Source: DATCVR01 sp036566745 (GTDB lineage: Bacteria; Actinomycetota; Actinomycetes; Jiangellales; Jiangellaceae). From it: a stretch of DNA of 9,580 bases. Location of the stretch: assembly GCA_036566745.1 (NCBI GenBank), contig DATCVR010000034.1:1-9580 (forward strand), written 5' to 3'. The notes beneath the pieces are model-generated. The model saw nothing but the letters and a program-made list of their open reading frames with translations. It did no database searches and was not told the origin of the DNA. Made by a program: the position numbers and the translations under genes. The number at the start of each line of letters is the position of its first letter. Position 1 is the stretch's first letter. Of the stretch, positions 1 to 6,155 are shown piece after piece.

Positions 1-210
1 AACCAGGTGCTGGCCCAGATCGAGCTGTTCACCAAGCAGGCCGAGTACCCGGTGGGCGTCTACACCCTGCCCAAGCACCTCGACGAGAAGGTGGCCCGGC
101 TCCACCTCGGCGCGCTCGGCGTGAAGCTGACCGAGCTCACCCCCGAGCAGGCCGACTACCTCGGCCTCGACGTCGCCGGACCGTATAAGACCGAGCACTA
201 CCGCTACTGA
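1..210 (+). CDS. ahcY: Adenosylhomocysteinase, C-terminal 69 residues (5' end outside window)
   Basis: Adenosylhomocysteinase reversibly hydrolyses S-adenosyl-L-homocysteine to adenosine and homocysteine. It is a cytosolic, NAD-dependent tetramer of the activated methyl cycle. The reading frame is open from base 1 and starts with NQVLAQIELF. The visible part matches the family C-terminus: a helix with LFTKQAEYPVGVYTLPKHLD, then HLGALGVKLTELTPEQADYLG, ending in KTEHYRY. In known structures this terminal tail, with conserved Lys and Tyr in the KxxHYRY motif, reaches into the neighbouring subunit and contacts NAD. All of those residues are present, so nothing suggests a broken gene. The stop (TGA) is 12 bases from the stop of the convergent RDD gene, and a strong hairpin lies just past it. 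Family identity is certain from this tail. The NAD fold and catalytic residues lie to the left, out of view. Confidence 0.95.
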   Translation, partial: NQVLAQIELFTKQAEYPVGVYTLPKHLDEKVARLHLGALGVKLTELTPEQADYLGLDVAGPYKTEHYRY

Positions 211-222
211 GGCGGCTCCGCG

Positions 223-1095
223 TCACACCGGCGGCTGGAAGCCGCCGGTGTTCGACGTGGGTGCCGGCTGATCCGCCGTGGCGGGCGGCGTCGCCGGGGG
301 ACCGACCGGCGACGCCGGAGCCGGGGCAGCGGGCGGTGCCGACGCGACGCGCCGGGCCAGCCGGAGCGCTTCGCGCCGATGCCGTTCGGCGAGCACCGCG
401 CAGATGTAGGCGTACGCCGACGTGCCGGGCGGCGCCGGCGGTGACACGACCGCGGCGATCTGGGTCGCGAGCTCGGCGCCCATCCGCTCGCGCACGTGCG
501 GGGCCAGCTGAGGGGTGCGGCCGAGGTAGGTCCGGGCGGCCAGCGCGAGGCCGTCGGGCAGCCGCGACATCTCGATGCCGGCGGCCCACGCCGCGAGGAA
601 GGGCGGTAGCGGTGGCAGCGGCGCCGTGGTCGAGGGGATGCGCTCGCGAATGACCACGGTGCCGGCCAGGACGTCGCCGATCCGCTTGCCCCGCTCGTTG
701 AGCAGCGAACAGACGACGGCGCCCACGCCCAGGGTGATGACGAAGTCGGCGAACACCCCGGCCAGGGCGCGGATCAGCGCGTGCCGGAAGCGGACCGGGC
801 CGCCGTCGTCGCGCACCACCCGCAGGCCGAGGGCGACCTTGCCGATCGACTTGCCGCGGGTGAGTGTCTCGACCGTGGTGGGGACACCCACGATGAGCGC
901 CACCATGCCGGTCAGGGCCAGCGCCGCGGCGGCGGCCGGGTCGAGCGCGGGAATCACCTGTGCCAGCAGGAGGACCACCAGCAGTCCCACGACGCCGAGC
1001 ACGAGGACGTCCACGAGGAACGCCAGCGCGCGCGAGGGCAGCTTGGCCAGCCTCAGTTCGAGGGGGACGGCCTCTCCGGTCACCAGCTCGCTCAC
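223..1095 (-). CDS. RDD family membrane protein
   Basis: This is a 290-residue integral membrane protein of the RDD family. The domain spans about residues 10-150. The family Arg and Asp are in the first segment (R22, D29 in LPSRALAFLVD), and the later conserved stretches GKSIGKVALGLRVVRDDG (81-98) and NERGKRIGDVLAGT (133-146, D141) are both present. Predicted membrane segments are at about 23-46, 54-76 and 107-131. The second half is soluble and ends in a Pro/Ala-rich, probably disordered tail (about 250-290). I chose the GTG at 1095 because homologues usually begin shortly before GEAVPLELRLAKLPSRA. An in-frame GTG at 1146 would add 17 unlikely residues, and neither start has a good Shine-Dalgarno site. 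The biochemical role of RDD proteins is mostly unknown, though some have been linked to ion transport. The context (SpoIIM, DUF58, MoxR nearby) suggests membrane or envelope maintenance. In related genomes the divergent neighbour is the SpoIIM gene; here it is the protease. Confidence 0.88.
   Translation of the reverse strand: MSELVTGEAVPLELRLAKLPSRALAFLVDVLVLGVVGLLVVLLLAQVIPALDPAAAAALALTGMVALIVGVPTTVETLTRGKSIGKVALGLRVVRDDGGPVRFRHALIRALAGVFADFVITLGVGAVVCSLLNERGKRIGDVLAGTVVIRERIPSTTAPLPPLPPFLAAWAAGIEMSRLPDGLALAARTYLGRTPQLAPHVRERMGAELATQIAAVVSPPAPPGTSAYAYICAVLAERHRREALRLARRVASAPPAAPAPASPVGPPATPPATADQPAPTSNTGGFQPPV
225..251. terminator. Perfect hairpin after ahcY, inside the RDD gene 3' end
   Basis: Bases 226-235 (caccggcggc) are perfectly complementary to 241-250 (gccgccggtg), with a five-base loop (tggaa). 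An outer A-T pair (225/251) makes an 11-bp stem. It starts 15 bases past the ahcY stop, where an intrinsic terminator would sit, and it overlaps the last codons of the convergent RDD gene. No T-run follows in either direction. If it terminates, it does so as the T-less hairpin type proposed for actinobacteria, or it protects mRNA 3' ends. The structure is seen directly. The function is inferred. Confidence 0.6.
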
Positions 1096-1200
1096 GGTGG
1101 CCAGTCTGCCGCAGTCGTTGTCGACATCACGACATGGCACAACCACGGCACCGACGAACCAGTGACATCGCGGGGCCCGCGGGAGAGGGTCCGGTGAGGG

Positions 1201-1232
1201 GCGGGGAGCGTTCCCGCACCGGCTCGGCCGAG
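1201..1232 (+). promoter_or_regulatory. Hairpin and 10-bp palindrome in the protease leader
   Basis: Bases 1201-1207 (gcgggga) pair with 1211-1217 (ttcccgc) around a three-base loop, including one G-T pair. Six bases further, 1223-1232 is a perfect palindrome, CTCGGCCGAG, directly against the ribosome binding site. In mRNA these could fold near the translation start; in DNA the palindrome could be an operator. Neither role is proven by sequence. Confidence 0.35.
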
Positions 1233-1240
1233 AGAAAGGG
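1233..1240 (+). promoter_or_regulatory. Ribosome binding site fixing the protease start
   Basis: The purine run agaaaggg lies seven bases before the ATG at 1248. It separates this start from in-frame starts further upstream (for example the ATG at 1134), which lack such a site and would put about 40-100 Arg-rich residues in front of the signal peptide. Confidence 0.65.
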
Positions 1241-1247
1241 CTGGCAG

Positions 1248-4200
1248 ATGCGCCTGAAGTTCGAGTTGGCAGCGCTGAGCGGTGTCGTAGCTCTCGTCAC
1301 CGCCACGGCCATGACGAGCATCCCCGCAGCAGCGGCCGACGACGCCGCAGCCGCGGGAGCCGCCGGCGATCCGGCCGCCGGCCAGACGGTCGCCGTCACC
1401 CTCGTCACCGGTGACACCGTCACGCTCGAGACCCAGCCGGACGGCCGGCGCGCGGCGACGATCCAGCCGGCCGAGGGCCGCGACGACATCGCCGTGCACC
1501 AGCTCGAGGTCGACGGCCGGCTGCACGTCATCCCGCTCGACGCGGTGCCCTTCATCGCCACGGGGCAGCTCGATCGCGCGTTGTTCGACGTCGACGGCCT
1601 CATCGCCCAGGGCTACGACGACGCCTCCACTGACACCCTCCCGGTCATCGCCACCGCTCCGGCCGACTCGGTCACCGCGCTGGGCGAGCAGCCGTGGGCG
1701 GCGCTCGCAGGCGTCGGAACAGGCTCGGCGCTCGACAGCATCGACGGGCGGTCGATCGAGATCGACAAGACCGACGCCGGGGCGTTCTGGGCCGCCATCG
1801 CGCCAGGCTCGCCCGAGATCGCGGCGCACGGCACGGACGCCGACGTCGCGCTCGGAGGCGGCATCGGGAAGCTCTGGCTCGACGCGCGGGTGGAGGCCAC
1901 GCTCGATCGCAGCGTCGCCCAGATCGGGGCGCCCACCGCGTGGGAGGCCGGATTCGACGGCACCGGCGTCACCGTCGCGGTGCTCGACACCGGCGTCGAC
2001 GCCGACCATCCCGACCTCACCGGCCGGGTGGTCGCCGAGCAGGACTTCACCGGCAGCCCGTCCACCGACGACAAGTTCGGCCACGGCACCCATGTCGCGG
2101 CCACGATCGCCGGCACCGGCGACGCCTCTGACGGCCTGCGACCGGGTGTCGCTCCTGGCGCGGCGTTGATCTCCGGCAAGGTACTCGGCGACGACGGCAC
2201 GGGTTCGCTGTCCGGGGTGATCGCCGGCATGGAGTGGGCGACCGAGACCGGCGCCGACGTCGTGAACATGAGTCTCGGCAGCGGGCCCAGCGACGGCTCC
2301 GATCCGCTCAGCCTGGCCGTGAACGAGCTCACCGCCACCACCGGGACCCTGTTCGTCGTCTCGGCCGGCAACGACGGTCCCGGTGCGTCCACCGTGGGCT
2401 CGCCCGGCAGCGCCGACGCCGCCCTCACCGTGGGCGCGGTCGACCGCGACGAGTCGATCGCGGAGTTCTCGAGCCGTGGTCCCAGGCTCGGTGACCTCGC
2501 CGTGAAGCCCGACATCACCGCGCCAGGCGTGGGCATCGTCGCCGCGCGGGCGGCCGGCACCGCCCTCGGGACCCCTGTGGACGACCTCTACACCAGCGCG
2601 AGCGGCACCTCGATGGCGGCGCCGCACGTCGCGGGCGCCGCGGCGCTGCTCGCCGCCCAGCACCCGGACTGGACCGCCACCCAGCTCAAGGACGCCCTGG
2701 TCAGCACCGCCGCGGCGGCCGCCGATCTGACCGTCTTCGAGCAGGGCGGCGGGCGGGTCGACGTCGCTCGTGCGGTGACCCAGCAGGTCCACGGCACCGG
2801 CACGCTGGACCTGGGGTCCTATGTCGACGAGGACGTCGAGCCGAGCGTCCGCGAGATCACCTACACCAACCCCACGGACACCGGCGTCGAGCTCTCCTTG
2901 GCCCTGGATCTGGGCGGGCTCGGCGGCGAAGCACCGGCCGAGGGCGCGGTCACGCTCGCCGCCGACGCGGTGACTGTTCCGGCCGGTGGCACCGCATCGG
3001 TGGCCGTCACGATCGATCCGGCGGCCCTCGAACGAGGCCGCTACGCCGGTTCGCTCACGGCCACGGCCGGCGACGTCGCGGTCCACACCACGCTCGGCCT
3101 GATCAAGCAGGCGCCGATCCACACCGTGACGTTCACCGGCGTCGGCTTCGACGGCGAGCCGAGTTTCGTCACCCCGCTCGTGTTGTTCGGCGAGGATCCG
3201 CGGTTCGACACGGTGACCTTCGTCCGGACCGGCGAGACGATCGAGGTCCCGCTGGGTGAGGGTGACTACTTCCTGCACGCGATGATGACGCCGGAGGTCG
3301 ACGGCGCGGACACCGCGGTGATCGTCACCGATCCCGACCTCGAGGTCACCGGCGACGCCGACATCGTGCTCGACGCCCGCGCGGCCACCCAGGTGGTCAT
3401 CGACACCCCGCAGCCGGCCGAGCTGCGCGGCAATCTCGGCTTCATCACCTACCGCGACATCGGTGAGCGCACCTTCTCCAACTCCACGATGCAGTTCGAC
3501 ACGACGAAGTCGGTGTGGGTCACCCCGACCGAGGAGGCGAAGGACGGCACGTTCGAGTTCACTTCGCGCTGGCAACTGGCGGCGCCCATGCTGGTGGCGT
3601 CGGCGACCGGGCGCGGCGAGCTGGCGGCGTGGCCGCACTACCTGCGTACCTCGCCGGCGATCGACGGCACCCGCAGGCTGGAGGTCGTCGCCGCAGGTCA
3701 GGGCCGCCCGGAGGACTACGACGGCGTGAACGTGCGCGGCAAGATCGCGCTGGTGTCGCCACCGGAGCAGGGCAGCGAGGACATCGACGCCGCCGTGGCC
3801 GCCGGAGCGGCGATGGTGCTCATCGTCCCGCCCGACGGCCGTCAATGGTGGACGAAGTGGACCGGTCGGGGGGAGCGGTTGCCGATCCCGGCGGCGGTGC
3901 TGTCCCCGGCGGAGGCTCGCGCGGTCCTGGCGCGGCTCGCCTCCGGACGGCTGACACTGAACCTGTCCGGCGCGCCCGACAGCCCGTACTTCTACGACGT
4001 CGTGCAGGTGTCGAGCGGGCGGGTCCCCGACACGGTGGTGCACGAGGTCAGCTCTCGCAACAGCGCCACCATCACCGCCGACTACCACGAGATGGGCGGC
4101 GAGGAATGGTCGAAGGAGCAGCGCTTCGCCTGGCGGCCGTGGCAGCAGACGACGATCGTGGAGACCCAGCGTGAGCTGCGCACCCCGCAGCGCCGCACCG

Positions 4201-5000
4201 AGATCGTCTCGGCCGGCGACACGCTCTGGCGTCAGCACGTCCTCCACTTCTTCAGCTGGGACACGATGAACCCGATCACCGGAGGCGCCACTCACGCCCT
4301 GCGCACCTATCGGCCTCGCGAGACGGTGCGGCAGTCCTGGTACGGCGCGGTCGTGCGGCCCGCCGTCCCGGAGGGCGGCGTCGCCTATCGCGAGGGCGAC
4401 GCCCTGACGATCCGGGTGCCGGAGTTCGTCGGCAGCGGCGAGGTCACGTCCGCGCGGCAAGCCGGCGACCAGGTCACGTCCCGGCTCTACGAGGGCGACC
4501 AACTGCTGGCCGAGGGTGACTCCGCCTGGGGCACGTTCCAGGCGACCGCGGAGTCCGCCCGCTACCGCCTCGACCTCGTGGTCGACCGCGACGATCCGGA
4601 CTGGGAGTTCTCCACTCACACCGAGACGTCCTGGGAGTTCGATTCCGCCCGGCCGGCCATCGAGCGCACCGCGCTTCCGCTGCTCCAGGTCGACTACGAC
4701 GTCCCGGTGGACCTGGCGAACCAGGTGCGCGGCGGTCGGCGCGAGACGCTCGGCTTCACGGTCCGCCTGCCCGACGGCCTCCGCGACCTCGATGTCGAGC
4801 GGTTCGAAGCCTGGGTGTCCTTCGACGACGGCGCGACCTGGGTCGAGCTCGAGATCCAGGGGCGGCGAGGTTCCTACAGCGCGCCCGTCCGCCATCCCGG
4901 CGCCGGTGGCCACGTGTCGCTGCGGGTGCAGGCCGAGGACGGAGACGGCAACACGCTCACCCAGACCGTCGAACGTGCCTACGGCATCAGTTCGCGCTGA
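1248..5000 (+). CDS. Secreted subtilisin-like serine protease (S8 family), 1250 residues
   Basis: Extracellular peptidase. The start is set by the ribosome binding site and by a Sec-type signal peptide (MRLK, hydrophobic core about 7-22, likely cut near A28-A30). Residues about 45-215 resemble the propeptide of large actinobacterial subtilases (VTLVTGDTVTL, LHVIPLDAVPFI, FDVDGLIAQGYDD). The catalytic domain spans about 222-510 with an intact triad: D247 (VAVLDTGVD), H279 (GHGTHVA) and S455 (SGTSMAAPHVAG); oxyanion Asn is N375 (SAGNDGPG). A beta-sandwich-like domain follows (about 522-608), then a less clear region. A PA-like segment lies at about 820-908 (GKIALV, AAVAAGAAMVLIV). The C-terminus (about 1180-1250) is Fn3/sialidase-repeat-like (VSFDDGATW) and ends AYGISSR. 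There is no sorting signal or C-terminal membrane anchor, so release into the medium is likely. The whole precursor has no cysteine. The gene overlaps the convergent regulator gene by 14 bases. The substrate is unknown. Family assignment is certain; outer domain borders are approximate. Confidence 0.95.
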   Translation: MRLKFELAALSGVVALVTATAMTSIPAAAADDAAAAGAAGDPAAGQTVAVTLVTGDTVTLETQPDGRRAATIQPAEGRDDIAVHQLEVDGRLHVIPLDAVPFIATGQLDRALFDVDGLIAQGYDDASTDTLPVIATAPADSVTALGEQPWAALAGVGTGSALDSIDGRSIEIDKTDAGAFWAAIAPGSPEIAAHGTDADVALGGGIGKLWLDARVEATLDRSVAQIGAPTAWEAGFDGTGVTVAVLDTGVDADHPDLTGRVVAEQDFTGSPSTDDKFGHGTHVAATIAGTGDASDGLRPGVAPGAALISGKVLGDDGTGSLSGVIAGMEWATETGADVVNMSLGSGPSDGSDPLSLAVNELTATTGTLFVVSAGNDGPGASTVGSPGSADAALTVGAVDRDESIAEFSSRGPRLGDLAVKPDITAPGVGIVAARAAGTALGTPVDDLYTSASGTSMAAPHVAGAAALLAAQHPDWTATQLKDALVSTAAAAADLTVFEQGGGRVDVARAVTQQVHGTGTLDLGSYVDEDVEPSVREITYTNPTDTGVELSLALDLGGLGGEAPAEGAVTLAADAVTVPAGGTASVAVTIDPAALERGRYAGSLTATAGDVAVHTTLGLIKQAPIHTVTFTGVGFDGEPSFVTPLVLFGEDPRFDTVTFVRTGETIEVPLGEGDYFLHAMMTPEVDGADTAVIVTDPDLEVTGDADIVLDARAATQVVIDTPQPAELRGNLGFITYRDIGERTFSNSTMQFDTTKSVWVTPTEEAKDGTFEFTSRWQLAAPMLVASATGRGELAAWPHYLRTSPAIDGTRRLEVVAAGQGRPEDYDGVNVRGKIALVSPPEQGSEDIDAAVAAGAAMVLIVPPDGRQWWTKWTGRGERLPIPAAVLSPAEARAVLARLASGRLTLNLSGAPDSPYFYDVVQVSSGRVPDTVVHEVSSRNSATITADYHEMGGEEWSKEQRFAWRPWQQTTIVETQRELRTPQRRTEIVSAGDTLWRQHVLHFFSWDTMNPITGGATHALRTYRPRETVRQSWYGAVVRPAVPEGGVAYREGDALTIRVPEFVGSGEVTSARQAGDQVTSRLYEGDQLLAEGDSAWGTFQATAESARYRLDLVVDRDDPDWEFSTHTETSWEFDSARPAIERTALPLLQVDYDVPVDLANQVRGGRRETLGFTVRLPDGLRDLDVERFEAWVSFDDGATWVELEIQGRRGSYSAPVRHPGAGGHVSLRVQAEDGDGNTLTQTVERAYGISSR

Positions 5001-6066
5001 CGTCGGCGGCGTGACGAGCCGGACGGGCACCCTGCCCGTCCGGCTCGCCGAGCCACCCGCGCTGCGCCACCTGCCAGGCCAGCTGCATGCGGGTCTCGGC
5101 GTGCGCCAGCGTCATCAGCTCGCTGATCCGCCGCTGGACCGTGCGCATGCTGACGCCGAGCCGGGTCGCGATCGCCTTGTCGCTCACCCCCGCGACCAGC
5201 AGCGAGAGGAGGTGACGCTCGTCGTCGGAGACCGGATCAGCCGGGGTCACGAGGGTGAGCGCGCTGCCACCCACCGGGTCGCCGCCGGTCACGCCGTTCT
5301 CGGCCACCAGCAGCGGCGACGCGGCCGCCCAGTAGCTCTCGAACAGCGCGATCAGCGCCGTGAGCAGGTTGCTGTCGCGCACCAGCGCTGCCGTGGGCTC
5401 GGAGACACCGTCCTGGCCCGGCACGAGCGGACACAGTCCGATCGACTGATCGGCGATGGCCATCCGCACCGGCAGGGTGGGCGTGGCCCTCGCCAGCTCG
5501 CCGGCACGCACGCCGCTGACCAGGCTGTCGATCATGCCGGGCTCTTCGAGCAGGTCGCGTTCGTAGATGACGCGATAGCGCACGCCGCGCGCGAGCATGG
5601 CGAACTCCTCGTCGTTGTCGTCCGACGGCATCGCGACGTGACCGGCTCGGCAGAACCACATCATCTCCGAGCGCGCTCCCAGCTGGAGGTTGCGGACCTG
5701 GTGGCGGATCGCGTCGGTGCCGGTGACGACCTCGACCAGCTGGGCGGCGTCGCGACGGCGTGAGGTCGCGCGGTGCGCCTCGGTGAGCTGGGTGACGACC
5801 ACCCTGGCCAGATCGAGCGACTCCTGGCTGCGGAGGAGCAACGGGCCGAACCCGACGTCCGGCGGGATCGGGGCGAATCGCCGGGTCGCGCCGCCGAGGG
5901 GCGTCACCAGCCCGCGCGTCAGCAGGGTGTCGAGCAGGTCGTCGACCTGCTCGACCGGGACCCGAAGGGTGTCGGCGATGTGTCGTGCGTCGGCGTCGCC
6001 GAGCTTGACCAGCAGGCGGTACACCCGTTCCTCGTCCGGACCTACGCCGGTGGCTTCAAGTGTCAC
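4987..6066 (-). CDS. Transcriptional regulator: N-terminal winged HTH, TrmB-like middle, LuxR-type C-terminal HTH
   Basis: A 359-residue cytosolic DNA-binding protein. Residues about 11-56 look like a TrmB/MarR-type winged helix (VYRLLVKLGDADARHIADTL, then VDDLLDTLLTRGLV). Residues about 70-260 resemble the effector part of TrmB-like regulators, with QLVEVVTGTDAIRHQV followed by alternating strands and helices. Residues 280-339 form a LuxR/GerE-type HTH (LLVAGVSDKAIATRLGVSMR, recognition helix about 306-318, ending AQRGWL). There is no receiver domain, so phosphorelay control is unlikely; the middle domain may bind a small ligand. I chose the GTG at 6066 because AGGAGG lies five bases before it. 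The ATG at 6123 would add 19 residues, has no ribosome site, and would leave little room for promoters. Regulators of this build occur often in Streptomyces-type genomes, and I recall some beside subtilase genes. Control of the adjacent protease is inferred from position. Confidence 0.87.
   Translation of the reverse strand: MTLEATGVGPDEERVYRLLVKLGDADARHIADTLRVPVEQVDDLLDTLLTRGLVTPLGGATRRFAPIPPDVGFGPLLLRSQESLDLARVVVTQLTEAHRATSRRRDAAQLVEVVTGTDAIRHQVRNLQLGARSEMMWFCRAGHVAMPSDDNDEEFAMLARGVRYRVIYERDLLEEPGMIDSLVSGVRAGELARATPTLPVRMAIADQSIGLCPLVPGQDGVSEPTAALVRDSNLLTALIALFESYWAAASPLLVAENGVTGGDPVGGSALTLVTPADPVSDDERHLLSLLVAGVSDKAIATRLGVSMRTVQRRISELMTLAHAETRMQLAWQVAQRGWLGEPDGQGARPARHAADVSAN
5015..5047. 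terminator. 15-bp perfect hairpin at the protease/regulator junction
   Basis: Bases 5015-5029 (cgagccggacgggca) pair without mismatch with 5033-5047 (tgcccgtccggctcg) around a three-base loop (ccc). It begins 15 bases after the protease stop and lies inside the last codons of the convergent regulator gene. There is no T-tract. Position and strength suggest a terminator or RNA 3'-end stabiliser for the protease transcript, and the same design occurs after ahcY. The structure is seen directly; termination is inferred. Confidence 0.68.
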
Positions 6067-6155
6067 GGTCTCCTCCTCGCCCAGCTGGTCAGACCCCGGC
6101 TGGGGACGTCTAGTCTCGGACATACAACCGCCGGCAGGGGCAGGGAGAATCCCGC
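6067..6155. promoter_or_regulatory. Divergent spacer between regulator and SpoIIM-family gene
   Basis: The 89-base spacer holds promoters for both directions. It contains an 8-bp palindrome CCAGCTGG (6081-6088), an inverted repeat cccc/gggg with a four-base loop (6094-6105), and a possible plus-strand -10 box tagtct (6111-6116, fits TAnnnT) without a good -35. The string gacatacaacc (6119-6129) resembles one upstream of the protease. A plus-strand ribosome site, agggaga (6142-6148), serves the SpoIIM gene. Promoter calls are weak; the spacer's role follows from gene orientation. Confidence 0.4.
6070..6078 (-). promoter_or_regulatory. Strong Shine-Dalgarno site that fixes the regulator start
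   Basis: Read on the minus strand the sequence is gaggaggag, with AGGAGG at 6077-6072, five bases from the GTG at 6066. It is the best ribosome site in the window and favours this start over the ATG at 6123. Confidence 0.75.

Larger units (their letters stand above)
1096..1247. promoter_or_regulatory. Divergent spacer between RDD gene and protease gene
   Basis: This 152-base spacer must carry the promoters for the protease (+) and the RDD gene (-). I find no convincing -35/-10 pair on either strand. Visible structure, left to right: a perfect 8-bp palindrome TGTCGACA (1119-1126); an inverted pair gttgt (1117-1121) and acaac (1139-1143) around it; three GACAT units (1123, 1131, 1164); a short inverted repeat cgcgg/ccgcg near 1170-1182; then the leader structures listed separately. 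Any of these could bind a regulator, but in DNA this GC-rich short palindromes are common. The regulatory role is inferred from position only. Confidence 0.4.

Noticed and set aside
960..1247. N-terminal extension of the protease frame
   Set aside because: It is Arg/Pro-rich, overlaps the RDD gene on the other strand, and would bury the signal peptide. The ribosome site favours the ATG at 1248.
1092..5030. Very long open frame antisense to the protease gene (about 1312 codons)
   Set aside because: It mirrors the protease codons. In DNA where third positions are almost all G or C, stops are rare in the opposite frames. The predicted protein is rich in Arg, Gly and Asp without recognisable domains.
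6067..6123. ATG at 6123 as start of the regulator
   Set aside because: It is in frame but lacks a ribosome site, while the GTG at 6066 has AGGAGG at ideal spacing. The extra 19 residues look unstructured.
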